Shown: one piece after another, positions 43,905-55,674 of the stretch | Position numbering within the stretch: the first letter of the stretch is position 1 | Layout: each line of letters starts with the position of its first letter | Assembly: GCF_038502225.1 (NCBI RefSeq) | Contig: NC_091355.1 | Span: forward strand, 18,164,648 to 18,228,647 | DNA from: Cherax quadricarinatus | Taxonomy: Eukaryota; Arthropoda; Malacostraca; Decapoda; Parastacidae | Direction: 5' to 3' | DNA: 64,000 bases | The notes under the pieces: model-generated | The model's input: the letters and a program-made list of their open reading frames with translations, nothing else | The model's database searches: none | Told to the model about the DNA's origin: nothing | Translations under genes and position numbers: made by a program

Positions 43905-44639
43905 TTGTGTGACCATATACTGAGTGTTTGCGTCATAAATACGAAAAACCCGCGTTAAATAGCACGTAAAAAATTCCAGTCTCCTTGAGACCCTCTTCAG
44001 GCAGTGTTAAATGATTTGCACAGAAGTCTGGTATATATGCAAACAGGTTAGACGCACTGTAGAGGGTATACTGGCCCAAGCCAAGTAGGTCCCATTAAAA
44101 TAAAGTCTAATATCTTTTTAAAGTTAACCTAGGAATTCCCTATCAGCAAGTTGACGTATTTATAACTCTGTTGTTAGACAGGTATTTCATCATTTATCAT
44201 ATCTCAATGATATAGTTTGAATAAGTAAAGTCTATAATGGGCGCGTAGTCAAGCATAACATTTACGAAGGCCATGGACTCTCTTTGTGATGGTCAACTGC
44301 TTACTTCAACGCTTTGTCAGATTTTAGAAGTGTTCCCAAAAGAGGTTCGACTTTCTCGTTAATAGTATTGATATTAGGAACCCTGGTAATTATCACAATT
44401 CCCTAATCTACATCTGCTGTGTGTCGCTGCATCCTCTCAATACTTAATGTCACTGAAATTATCTCTAATTCTCTGTACTTTGGTGTCGAAATATAACTAT
44501 TATTATCCCTTTTGGGTGATTGAGAAGGGAAGTTTAAAGGTTGGAAAACCAATTAGAGAGGGTATGTAAAAAAAAAAAAGGAAACTGAAAGTATACTTAG
44601 GAAAGGGTAGGGTGATGAAAATTACAAGAAAATAGACCG
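43903..44639. other. Spacer without recognisable gene
   Basis: AT-rich, no repeat partner noticed. Confidence 0.45.
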
Positions 44640-45340
44640 CGTATCAAATTGGAGGAAGTATGCAGGAAGTGAGAGTGGGAGTGAACTGTGAGATGATGTG
44701 AAGCATGGGAATCGATGGATGGATGAAGGAGGGAGCTACAGTGAGGCGTCTGTGGAGACAAGGAAATATATCCATGGAAACAAAAGGGGAAATGCACTAG
44801 AGAATAGTGGTATCAACACCGTTATATCGTTGTGAAGTATGTGTGTGAATGTTGCAGCTAGGAGGCTTGTGAATATTATACAGTGAATTCGGAGACTGTA
44901 AATTAGGAGGAATTGTGGAGCTTAAAAAAATATTATTAAGAGGGATGAAGTGGGGTTGTTGAGGTAGTTTCGAAATTTATAGAGGATCAAGAAAAATAAG
45001 ATGACTAGGAGGGAGCATAAATATGGGGCGGAGGGAAGGAGTAGGGGTCGTCCTGGGAAAGGTTGGAGGAGGGAGTAAAGGAGGTTTTCAGTGCTAGGTG
45101 TTTGCACATCCAACTGGCTTTTGTGAAGATATTATCAGAGAGGGGAGGCAAGTTGCTTTTGTGATGCTGTGAGGAAGGCAGCGTTCACGAAAGAATTCAG
45201 GGAAACCGGTTAGCAGCATTGTAGTTCTGGGGGAGGAAAGTATAGTCCCGGCATTCTGAAGGATAGGTGGGATATTGCGGTTTGTAGGGTTATCTAAACT
45301 GCAATGTCGGCACCCTTCTGGCGGTGATTTAATGAGTGAC
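44640..45340 (+). pseudogene. Old RTE relic
   Basis: Strongly decayed plus-strand copy of the RTE post-catalytic region. VNVAARRLVN (compare VNVAARRRLE), KMTRREHKYG and RGRPGKGWRRE are readable in different frames. They are followed by a 3' UTR resembling 23000-22960 reversed (CTGCAATGTCGGCACCCTTC). Confidence 0.65.
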
Positions 45341-45599
45341 AGTGAAAGTATTTTTGTGTTCTACATCTGTAGCAGTGAGAGTTATTCTCCTTCTCCAAAC
45401 TCTCCTGACAATTTGCTAGGTGCTTTACGCCCACTGTATAAAATATAAATAACTGTGCATGCGTTCTGGGAATATTTGTTGAACCAAAACAAAAATCCGG
45501 TTAATATTTTGTGCCTTATCTTTGATTGCTTTATTGAATGTACTGCAAGTTGGTATCTAGAATAGCCAGGTACCGCAAGCCCACTGAAAATACTTTTGT

Positions 45600-45871
45600 T
45601 CATGATATATCAGCAAGCTGAACATCTGGTTCCTGGTTGATGGCTCACTGGCAGTCACGAAAGAGTCACTTTGCAAATTTTGATCAGGCTGGACACTGGG
45701 ACAGGCCATGGGACTCATCCGAAATCTTCGAAATATGAAATAATCAGAGCCATCCAGCAAGCAAACGTCACATCAAGATCCATACTACCTGGTGCATCAA
45801 CTAATCCCTCATCAGTTAATCCTATTTGGAGCCACCTCTTGGATGGAATGCGGACTAACTGTATAATCTGA
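45600..45871 (+). pseudogene. Relic of the REL-type element (RT motif C region)
   Basis: Plus strand reads SKLNIWFLVDGSLAVTKESL, matching SELNIWFLDDCTLAGTKESL of the copy at 41567-40035. The first catalytic Asp is Val. In a neighbouring frame it continues KYEIIRAIQQANVTS.. and LPGASTNPSSVN, again collinear. Both flanks are unrelated spacer. Confidence 0.7.
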
Positions 45872-45879
45872 AGAGAATG

Positions 45880-47320
45880 GAAGAACACTATTTATTAAAT
45901 CACTAAATCAGTTTCGAATCTTTTACTTGATGAGACTGAAGAGGGTAAATATTTGCTCACACTTGTAAGTAGAGGCAAATAAGTATGTGTAAATAACTGT
46001 CTTTAATAAACTTTGAAAGAAACATGGTATGAAGATCATTTTTATGTAAATGGACTTGTAGTTAATTAACTGTTCTTAATGGGTTCAGAAAAGTGAATAT
46101 TGAATTATTAAATAAAACACATCAGGTCTCAGTAATGTGTTCTCTCGTCATGAGTATGAAAAAGGCAATGCAGAGTACAAATTACAAGACACTTTTTCAG
46201 AACAAACTTTTCATGTTCGATCAGTCTTTGCACTTCTTGACAATGTGTGAGAATGTGTTCTACACTTACACTCATTTAGCAAAATATTATCTTATAATAA
46301 AAAGAAAAACAGGAATTAAACTCCATCATTTGAGGGGGACGTTGAGAGCTGTGAACCCCAAACACAGCATTTCCTCAGAGAGGAACTTAACTTGTCAAAT
46401 GCAGCAACTCCATGAAGCACTACCCGTATATGATATTACAACACAAGTGTTTAAATATCAGTATATGAAAGCAGATGTACTTACTAGGGAGGACACAGAA
46501 ATCTGCGCCCAGTAAATACACTCGCCTGGGAAGGCTAGAAACATAGTCCAGACAGAAGAGAAGAACTCCTCTGCCTAAACCACCATGGAGAAGCCATCTA
46601 TGGTTTTTTATAATCGTCTATTTAAATGTCATAGCTTTATGTGTTCTCATTTGAGTTTTTCTGCATTTTCATTCATATAAGTGTGATATCTATGTTTCTT
46701 TGTATAACGACCTTATCTCTGTATCAGTTTCTGTGTTATTGTGTTAAACATTGTGTTTTTCGTATCACAGGAGATATGTATAAAAGTAACATTTTATACT
46801 TGATATTGCTATGCATAACAGCGTTTTCTTTGTGTCCTTTATATTACTATGTATAAAAGAGTAATATTCCTTTTTTTTTTAATTTTGAAGAAGTGAGACA
46901 CTTACGCAACATAATTTTACTAAGTTGTAAAGTATTGTGATCTTTGCTTCTCTAGTGTTACTCTTGGTAAGCGTAACGTTTACATCTCTGGTATTACTGC
47001 ATATTACCCAGTGATCTTTGAATCTCTGATACCACTAGCAAAGGTTCCCCTGATAGTCTAGGTAAATGTTACCTCTCCATCCATTTCTTCATTCTACAGT
47101 TTCTCGTGTAAAAACGTTATAAATTGTAAGGATATTGTAGACGGAAATTCAAATTGTTTACAAGCTATTATGTTGACTAAATTTTTCTGTAACGACTTTT
47201 CCAATATTGTTACATCATTTAGCAAGGACGCAGCCTTGCTAAGTGATATAATTTAGTGATGACACTTCTTTCTAACGTTGGGACACTGTACTATTTACAT
47301 TCGTCTGCATATGTAACCTC
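45880..47320. other. Spacer with one unexplained 140-codon frame
   Basis: 46093-46515 (+) is open for 140 codons with no domain, signal peptide or repeat that I recognise. Composition is AT-rich like its surroundings. I see no supporting splice or promoter evidence and consider it probably fortuitous. The remainder holds nothing recognisable. Confidence 0.35.
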
Positions 47321-47321
47321 C

Positions 47322-47324
<3 letters not shown>

Positions 47325-47368
<44 letters not shown>
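47325..47368. repeat. (GT)n microsatellite
   Basis: About 44 bp. 47369-47705 holds no recognisable gene. Confidence 0.96.
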
Positions 47369-47369
<1 letters not shown>

Positions 47370-47703
47370 ATGTATCCTTCACTTCACAGAGGTGAGTCTG
47401 GTGTCTCAGTATCCTCACCTCTAGCTTCCTACCTCAATTCATTCCCAGCATGTTGTGTCCAGGAAGTCATCCATCTGTCTACTGGATGTCTTGCCTTCTC
47501 CATTTTCCGGAGTTCTCAGGCAACCTTGTTGAATTAGAATTATGTCTTTTCTAACTAAGGTCGAGACTTTCCGGGTGGAGGAATTGCAGGAAGAGATACA
47601 GAAACCTGTATCCTGTAATTACACCCTCCAAAACCGCCAAGAACGTAGACCAAGAAACATACATATCGTTATTCATTGAAAATTTTAGTCCTCCTTTTGT
47701 CAC

Positions 47704-47846
<143 letters not shown>

Positions 47847-47852
47847 GATAAT

Positions 47853-48160
47853 GTCGTGCCGAATAGGTAAAACTGGTCAATTAGCAAGAACTCATTTAAA
47901 ATTAAGTCCTTTCCAAAATTTTCTCTTATACGTATAAAGATATATATTTTTCATATATGTTAAATTAAAAATTAATAATTTTGTGCCAGAAGAACCTTAG
48001 AAAACTTACATAACCTTATTATAACAAGCACAATTTAATTTAGCCTAATCCAACTAAATATATTTTAGATAAGTTTACAGTAATTTAGTAATAAACACAA
48101 TGATATACATTTTTTCGTTAGGTTCAAAATAATTTTTGCGAAATTATTGTACAGATTCAT
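47853..48160 (-). mobile_element. TIR element (MITE-like), truncated copy
   Basis: Begins with CGTGCCGAATAGGTAAAACT (terminal inverted repeat) and runs in reverse orientation. It is lost after GCGAAATTATTGTACAG at about 48155, so about 80 bp of the other end is missing. Confidence 0.7.
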
Positions 48161-49040
48161 ATGACTACAGTTTTGAAACACTCCCAAGTCAGTTTGAAAT
48201 GGAAATAATTAATCTCCAATTAAATGACATGCTGAAAGAAATGTATAAAGAAATCTGATCCAATTTTATGAATCTTTTGAACCTGCACAGTTCCCAAATT
48301 TGAAGCAATTTGCTTGTGGATTCGTATCAGTACCTTTGTGAACAAACATTTTTCAAAAATGAAGTATGTCAAGTTCAAATATCACAAATTTATCTGATAA
48401 TTATTTGAAATCCATTCTAATAATTTGCTCCTCAAGCTTGATACCTCAGATCAGCAATATTTTGAAATTAAAAACTAATTCCATCGTTCCCATTAATCTT
48501 GTGCAAGTTAATCTTATGCCAGGTTTTCTCATCTGCAGTTCAGTAATTGATTATACTGACATTTTTACTCATTATATATTAAATATTATTATATATTATA
48601 TATATTATATTTTATTGTTTCTTCGCAATTGTCACATTTTTCTTTTGTTCTGAATTATATCAAGCTGATTACAGAAAGGATCTAAATAAAATTTGTTCAT
48701 TCATTTAAATAATATTCATTCATTTACATTTATATGACTGAATTTCTTTTCTTTGACTCGCGAATGTGTGTAAAATACACCACGTGACCCTCGTAGTGAA
48801 AGGTTTAAAACCCCTGTTCGAGACGTCCAAGTGCTAGGCTGTTCAGGCTAATGTATTTCGGAAGATGTGACCCTCATGTAACAACCCAAATGCGATAGTT
48901 TTGTGAAGTCGATATTCACAAAAATAATCAGTGTTATTCTACCTGTACATTGTGATTTAGCTTCGCTTACAGTTATTAGTGGTGTCCATTCATCTTATAG
49001 CAGTGGTTCTTCCAGAATGCTTAAGCCATAATGTTTCTGT
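48161..49040. other. Spacer without recognisable gene
   Basis: Very AT-rich. A 95-codon frame at 48366-48653 has no recognisable feature. Confidence 0.45.
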
Positions 49041-49044
49041 TCAC

Positions 49045-49620
49045 GACCACATTTCATTTGGATAGTCAAGTGGATAGTCATCGTTTTAGTCAAAACGTCG
49101 CACAGTCTCGAGAATGTCACGGGGAGGGACAGAGCTCGTCTTCTGGCAGTCAGAGCTGCTCTTGAAGAGGATTTTCTGTTTGCTGTACCTAATTCTTCTC
49201 TAAGGCACAGACCTCCACCTTCAGACTACTATTTGTATTGGTGTTGCTCTTCGCCTAGCCGACTCTGTCCTCACCAGATGCAGGTGAATTTGCGGCAGTT
49301 CTACAAAACAATTCGGATACCATGATTCTCTTAGTAAGCAAGTAAGTTTACCGTAGATCGAAGCGAAAGATCGCAATGGATGATCAGGATAATTTCATCA
49401 ACAGCCTTGCAACAGCTGGATGCGCAAATACTATAACAATATAGTTCCGATAGTAGCCTAAAGCGTCCACGCGAATCACTTTGCAACCTTGGACATATGG
49501 CAAACTGGTTCCATGGTACTACACATGTGCATCCACATTAGCTGATATCTAGCTACAGTTCAGTAGGTACGAAGTAGGTGCAGCTGCCAGCTCCAGGGAA
49601 TCACAAAAGTTTAGAAAAAA
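49045..49620 (+). pseudogene. Relic of the REL-type element C-terminal module
   Basis: Plus strand, in shifting frames, is collinear with 40800-40250 reversed: GRDRARLLAVRAALEEDFLF, AVPNSS, IGVALRLADSVLTRC, ICGSS, FGYHD, ATAGCA, SLKRPRES, YYTCASTLADI and GAAASSRESQKFRK. Several stops and frame changes mark it as old. The CCHC His (GYH) and the VALRL block are the clearest matches. It is probably part of the same decayed insertion type as 45600-45871, but about 3.2 kb of unrelated sequence separates them. Confidence 0.7.
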
Positions 49621-50690
49621 ATTATAAAAATTAGACGGTTAAAATATTGAATCTTGTTAGATATTTAGTGTTCATAAAAAAATAAGTAAATACATCATGT
49701 GCTATTTGTACCTAGAAATATATAAATATTTTCACTGTTAAACAGGAATGAGTACCAGTTTCTGGGTATTTTAAGAGAGCTGATCTACAGAAAATGGTCC
49801 TTATGACGGTGTTAAGTTATTGTAGCTAGGGTTCTTGTCTGCGTTGGTTTAAGCTCCTTGTCCTCCTCAGGGTGTCGAGCTGAAACTCGTGGACTTTTTT
49901 GAGACGGTTGAGCTGTGCACATATGTCTCTTAGGGGAATTTAGCTGCAGCTCCTCTTCAGGTAGAAGGCTGCGAGGTTCATCTATACATCTTGCGTGGAT
50001 TGGGGTATAAGGGACTGGTTGGGTAAGGTTTGTCAGGAATCAGGACAAGTTTTACCAGGCGATGGTCTCAGTCATATGATGAACCGAAACTGGAACTCTT
50101 GGTCATCTGACTGACTCCTTCCGCTGACTTACCAATCCACCCCTTTAAAAATTATGGTTATATTTATAACCATTAGATTTTCTGATTTTCTAAGGGACTG
50201 GTGGTTTAAGACACGAGGCATGTCTTTCTCTGAATGCTCAGCGACCGAAGCACATCCAATTTTTATTAGTTTCGAGGAAAAATAGAGCTGGTCCAGCTCG
50301 GCTGCATCAGTGAATCCTGGATTGCGATGTCAACAGATTTCTCAGTATTACCAAAAAGACAATAATGGTTTTCACTGGAGCTAGACTTGCAGATATATCA
50401 CAGAAACCAAATATAATTTTTAGAAAACATGAATAAATCCTTTAAAAAGGGTTAATTTTCTGAAATGTAAGATAAAATTAAATTATATCCTTAACATTTA
50501 AATAAGAAAAGAGTTCAAAACTGAAAGATTGCAGCATTAAGATGGAATAACGATTCGTTTAATTAAAGTTAACTCAGTTTCTTAGTCTTCCAGGAGAGTA
50601 AATAGCAATAATAACATTTTTTAATAGTACTGACAATTTAACAGCCACGCAGTAGAACGACAGTCTGAAAATTCCTTTAATATACAATAA
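49621..50690. other. Spacer without recognisable gene
   Basis: AT-rich. No convincing open frame and no repeat partner noticed. Confidence 0.45.
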
Positions 50691-50698
50691 CACTGAAA

Positions 50699-51780
50699 GT
50701 TTGAAGCCAATATGAAGAGGCATTCTCAGGTAATAACACTAAAATCTGAATCTCAGTTTGCTTTAGTAAAGTCAGCAAACTGGAACACATACAACTACAA
50801 CAAATCCTAGACTTACTTATAACTACAGTACACCTGTGCTGAGAGCTTGAAGCTGACCAAATAGAGCATTTTCGAGTTATAATTGCACAGAAGCTTATAA
50901 TTTACGAAGCTCTACAGCCTGGTAAAAATATAACCAGTTGATTGAATATTATATAGTAGTGTTCTAAGTTTCAAGCCGATCAGCATAATCATTCTCCAGT
51001 CATCGCACGGAACCCAATAAATCCCACATTTTTAATAATGCCAAGAAATATATTTTCCTTCGCAAGCAATTGTATTGAATTTTCTGTTTTCGAGCAACAT
51101 TACTGAAAAGCTTAAAACCATTCTAAAGAGGTTTTATGTTAACAAAAGATAAATGTAAATTTGCTCTTACAAAAACTAGTAGAGAAGGTTTTATGTGCGA
51201 GGAGCTTGGATTTCCAGCAAATGCTCGAGCGTGAGCATGTTAGATACGTTTGAATGGAGACAAATGGTTTTTATGACTTGAAGTGCTGTTGGAGTGTGAG
51301 CAAAGTAACAATTATGAAGGGGAGCATTGAAATCGGCAAGCCGGACTTGAGTCTTGGAGTTGGGAAGTACAGTTTCTGCGCTCTGAATGAGGGATGTTGA
51401 TGTTGCAGTTTATTAACTGCACTGTAGGCACTCCTCTGGCAAGACATTGATGGAGTGAATGATGATGAAAGTGTTTCTTCTTATGGTCATCCTGCCTCGG
51501 TAAGAAACGGCCGATGTGTCAATAAAAAATATAAAAATCAAAGACCAGTAACAGTCCAAACCTCCCTCAATACAAGACACTTTAACTTTCAAAATTTGAT
51601 GTCTAACAGAAGAGGCTTTGTGATGTTATCCTGGAGATACTAATGTTACACTTAGGTCTATAAAAGTGACGAAGTAACAACTGCACAACCTAATAATCCC
51701 ATCCCTCCTGTAGGAAATTTACACCGGCGTTGAAAATATACAAGCCGAGCAGTGTAGGCGTTTTCCTTTAATCGCTACAG
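50699..51780 (+). repeat. Decayed box array (third region)
   Basis: Boxes at 50699 (TTTGAAGCCAATATGAAGAG then GCATTCTCAGGTAAT), 50845 (CTTGAAGCTGACCAAATAGA), 50966 (AAGTTTCAAGCCGATCAGCA then TAATCATTCTCCAGTCATCG), 51105 (weak) and 51734 (CAAGCCGAGCAGTGTAGGCG). Spacings of about 146, 121 and 139 bp match the other two arrays. An RTE 3' relic interrupts it. Confidence 0.5.
51190..51535 (+). pseudogene. RTE 3' end relic
   Basis: Plus-strand copy of the RTE 3' third: GAATGGAGACAAATGGTTTT (coding end) and GCTGTTGGAGTGTGAGCAAA. 3' UTR ...CATCCTGCCTCGG.. and CGGCCGATGTGTCAATAAAA. Open frame lost. Confidence 0.75.
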
Positions 51781-52380
51781 AAAACTTGGAGAAAGAATAT
51801 AACAAATATCCTGTAGTCACAAAAGATTTCTCTTTTCTAGAGTTAACTAAATATCACGTAAGATTTGATAAAGGAACACTTTTCATTGCCCTAAGATGGA
51901 TTAAAATAACACTGAAGCGACGCTGATGTTTACTCCCCGCATTGCTGATGTAGTGTTGCTACACACGCCAAGCCACTGTGAGGGACGAGGAATATGACGC
52001 AATATTTCCTGAACACAACACCTCCCACTATTGTGTGGGACACCACTTTAAGCATGGCAGGCATCACACTTTGTCAGGCTAGAAAATGCTTTTAGAAACA
52101 ACAAAAGAAGACCCACCATTCCATTATCTTAGAAGATCCTGCAGCGTGCCTATCTTGTATCTTAGTATCGTCAGTGCTGCGGCTCTGATGGTATGTGGCT
52201 CTGTTGTCTGTTGGTGTGTGGGGCTCTGATAGTGTGTGTGTGTGTGTGTGTTTGTGTGTGATTGTGGCACTGCACCTGTGCGATGGTGTATGTGACAGTG
52301 GAAATGATGAAGTGTTCAGTACTGGCACTGCTGATGTGTGTGATAGATACCTTGCTGATGTTCTCGGCCCTCATCTTGTA
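51781..52380. other. Spacer without recognisable gene
   Basis: No gene recognised. A short (GT)n stretch lies near 52231-52260. Confidence 0.45.
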
Positions 52381-52384
52381 CACT

Positions 52385-52545
52385 CTTCTGTTTTGCAAGG
52401 ATGAGGGACTGATTACCTCATCTTCTTGTGCCTTCCTGTTCATCTCTGTATCTATTCACAAAAAGCCACATGATGGGGAAACGCCATCAAATAAGTTACC
52501 TAGATGTTGCATACTTGTCTAATTCCTCATCTTATGTATGTTGTA
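52385..52545 (+). mobile_element. Penelope-type terminal repeat relic
   Basis: GGACTGATTACCTCATCTT, AAAAAGCCACATGATGGGGA, AACGCC and CTAGATGTTGCATACTTGTC are in the same order as at 55675-55800. Core bases of the hammerhead-like segment are mutated. Confidence 0.55.
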
Positions 52546-53919
52546 TACCATTAATATCTCTGTTTTAACAAAATTTATCATAATTTATCTTTTAACTAAT
52601 TACAGTCCAGTTTGGTTATTATAAATCACTTTAGGTCCGGCTCCTCATTATCAGTCTCTTGTCTTCGTTTTTACCTCTTGTTGCCAACCATCATAGACTT
52701 TTTAAAATAAAATAATGTAAAATGTTCTGCGTTAATTAGGTCCTTTGTCATTGAAGTCAGGCTCAATTCTTACCTAAATACGCTTAAGTATTTGTAGTTA
52801 CAATGTCGATTCTCAAGTCCTGTCCCTGCCTCTCCACTGGCTGCAACTGGGTGTCTTCTCGCCAGGGTACTTGACTATCACACCTATTCTTAAAGCTGTG
52901 TGTGGATCGCGTTTCTTCCACTTCATTGTCTAGGTCGTTCAACTTCCTTACCACTAAGGCTAAAGAAATGTTTTGCAATATCCCTGTGTCTCATCTGTAT
53001 TTTTACTTTCAATCTTGCTCTTGTTTATATGATTCTCACTTCTCAAACAATATCGCCCTGTCAACGCTGTCAGTGCCTCTCAGTATTTCGTACGTCATAA
53101 TCATGTCGCTCCTGGTTTTCTGCCCTCTGTCATCAGGTTTAGCTCATTTAACCTCTGATTCCTCCTTTATCTTAGCACCGCGACTAGTCTCGTTGCTAAC
53201 CGTTGCACTTTATTCCAGCATAAATCTTTTAGAAATGGGTTCTGTACTGGCGCTTCATACTCCAGAAATGGTCTGACATGAAGTATGAAATGTAACGAAT
53301 GTCTCCTTGTACTGGTTCTTGAAAGATAACCTTAAGTTTACCAGTCTCGAGTTTGCTTCTAAGTTCTGTTGATGTTTGGAATTACATTAGCCCTGAGGTC
53401 GTTCTCTTTCAGAAAGGCTTGTATTCGTTCTCCTGACCTTGTAATCTGTTTCTGGTCGTCTTTGCTCTTCCTCCATCTTCATAACTTTGGCTTCATTTGC
53501 TTAAATCCTAATAGTCACTTGTCAGACCAGTCCTGCAGGTTATCCGAATCCGATTGGGGTGTTTCTTTTTTCAACCTCTTTTTGTATTCTTATTAGTCTT
53601 ATTTCATCTACGAACAGACACACCTCAAGCTCCATTTCTTTTATGTCGTTTACGTATTACGTATTAGTCCCAGTACCGACACTTACGGGAAGCCACTTCC
53701 TCCTTCTCCTCTCCCAGATAATAACTCGGTATTTCCTTCCAGTTAATTAATCTTAGATACACTAGATTGCTTTCCTGTTACTCCTGCCTGCTTTTCTATT
53801 TTTTTTTTCACGATCACTTGTTTGGTGCGAGTACTGTATGAAATGCCTAATTGAAGTTCAAAAATATTAAATAATAGAGCTTATATAACTATATTATTAT
53901 TATATTATCATCATTAGTA

Positions 53920-54070
53920 TCCACAAATAACCCGCACATAGGAGAAAGAAACTTATAACGACGTTTGTGTCTGACCTGGATCATTAACTAGTCACACTGT
54001 GTGATTAAGTGTGACTAGTAAATGGTCCAAGACGGACCGAAACGTGGTATGTTTCTGTGTGAGCGTTGTT
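53920..54070 (+). mobile_element. Fold-back repeat with hammerhead-like segment
   Basis: AATAACCCGCACATAGGAGA is shared with 10075-10100. GACTAGT and ACTAGTCACA are inverted nearby. GGTCCAAGACGGACC then GAAAC (54024-54043) gives a 5-bp stem followed by the GAAAC box. The CUGANGA part is not conserved. Confidence 0.4.
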
Positions 54071-54079
54071 TGTGTGTTT

Positions 54080-54172
54080 TTTTTATTCATTCATTCATTC
54101 CAATCCATGTATCTGTCCATTCATTCATTCCATTCATTCATTCCATTCATTGATTCATTCCATTCCATTTTT
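54080..54172. repeat. (TTCA)n-type microsatellite
   Basis: Interrupted TTCATTCATTCC units. Confidence 0.9.
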
Positions 54173-54547
54173 TCTTCTTTTTCTTATAAACTTTAGCGCT
54201 AAACCCGTAAGCTTCACATAATGCTGTGGTGAGGGATATATGAAAGTAGAAATGTGAGCAGGTCAAGAACGAGCGAGAGGCAGAGGTATGTGAAATTAGG
54301 GCTAAGTGTATAAAACTCTTAGTGTGTTAGGATTTACCATCAATAAAATCATACTAGTTGTGTATGAACCAGGTTCTTATCATGTGCTTCACTTCTGTTT
54401 TGATAATCTTCTCTGTAAACCCTCGTGTTCATTGTGTGAATTATATGTCATCGACACAGGCTTAAGGTTTAATGTTATCTGTCTGTTCCTTTATCGTAAA
54501 AATTGGTACTACTATGTCAGCTGTTTTCCACTTCGTAAGCTGGTCTC

Positions 54548-54724
54548 TTTCAAGACATGTTTCAAGACATGTTTCAAGACATGTTTCAAGACATGTTTCA
54601 AGACATGTTTCAAGACATGTTTCAAGACATGTTTCAAGACATGTTTCAAGACATGTTTCAAGACATGTTTCAAGACATGTTTCAAGACATGTTTCAAGAC
54701 ATGTTTCAAGACATGTTTCAAGAC
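54548..54724. repeat. 12-bp minisatellite
   Basis: TTTCAAGACATG repeated about 14.7 times, essentially perfect. A multiple of three keeps all frames open (FKTC, SRHV, QDMF; minus LKHV). These readings are artefacts. Confidence 0.97.
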
Positions 54725-55245
54725 AGCTTGCTCTCAGAACTCAAGGAAAGATATTTAGTCCCACAACCTGCGAGATATCAACTTTCTTTCGCTCTCATGT
54801 TATAACCAGATGGAGAGGAGGACTTTCTTCACCACGAGATAAAAATGAAAACACTAATTTCCTGATAAAACCTTTAAGAAACCGCAAATACATAGTAAAT
54901 TACAATCTAAACTTTTTATTTTTATTTTTAAACGAAACATTAAATTACAAATAAAAAAACTAATTGCAAATTAATGATACAGAAGAGTAAGGTACACTGA
55001 ACATTTTAATAAAATTAATATGACAGATATTACACATCAACACTTCAGCTTCGAGCCAATGAATTCCGACATGGAGAATATGAGTGTATGTACCCGGCTA
55101 TATTGCCGGGTACTTACAATAACTTTCTTTGATCAGAAAGCAATCAAATCAATATTAGACCAAAGACGTCCCTTGCATGGGGAAGCAACTTTCCCAAAGG
55201 CAAGAAGACAAATGTCACTGTGTTCTTGGGAAGTGTTGTGCAAGA
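54725..55245. other. Spacer without recognisable gene
   Basis: AT-rich. The 85-codon frame at 55020-55277 has no feature. Confidence 0.45.
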
Positions 55246-55410
55246 AAGGTATAAAATACCGACAATATGAAAGTTAAGACACATGTGCAACATCTGGATA
55301 TCTTTATTGTAGTAGACGTTTCGCCATCCAGTGGCTTTATCAATACAGATTCTAGGACATAATAGGAAGACAGTAGAACTATATACAAAAGATGAGGTAA
55401 TCAGTGGAGG
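55246..55410 (-). mobile_element. Penelope-type terminal repeat, inverted copy
   Basis: Minus-strand copy of the unit at 55675-55815: GGTATAAAATACCGACAATA at the outer end, GACGTTTCGCCATCCAGTGG, CTTTATCAATACAG, then GATGAGGTAATCAG. The two copies face each other around about 260 bp that is itself partly inverted (GGAGGAGAATCTGGAGCAAA at 55406 against TTTGCTCCAGATTCTCCTCC at 55620). Confidence 0.65.
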
Positions 55411-55674
55411 AGAATCTGGAGCAAAGACAAGAAGACTGGCGGTTTATATAGGCGTCAGTGGATAGGGACGGGCAGCAAACGAGGGCAAAGTCACTGGTAG
55501 GCGGGATTCCCCAGTGGAAGTAGGTCCTTCCCAAAGAGATGGGTTAGTTGCAGCAGCCGTGAAGAAGGTCTTGTAGATGTCCTCTGAACCAAGATTCCAT
55601 GATGTTGCAGTCTTCTTGTCTTTGCTCCAGATTCTCCTCCACCATGAAGCTGTGAACACTAACTCCAAGGCCGA

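Larger units (their letters stand above)
52780..54547 (-). pseudogene. Old family B relic interrupted by insertions
   Basis: 52780-53760 is a minus-strand relic from the 3' end through the post-catalytic region. Plus-strand CCTGCCTCTCCACTGGCTGC and GTTCTGTACTGGCGCTTCAT are recognisable family B blocks. 54390-54547 continues upstream in the RT (minus-strand EVWKTADIVVPIF, then EKIIKTEVKHMI). Unrelated sequence and a (TTCA)n tract lie between. The RT relic ends at the 12-bp minisatellite. Confidence 0.6.

Noticed and set aside
54306..54954. 150- and 160-codon frames across the 12-bp repeat
   Set aside because: Repeat period artefact joined to short chance extensions.
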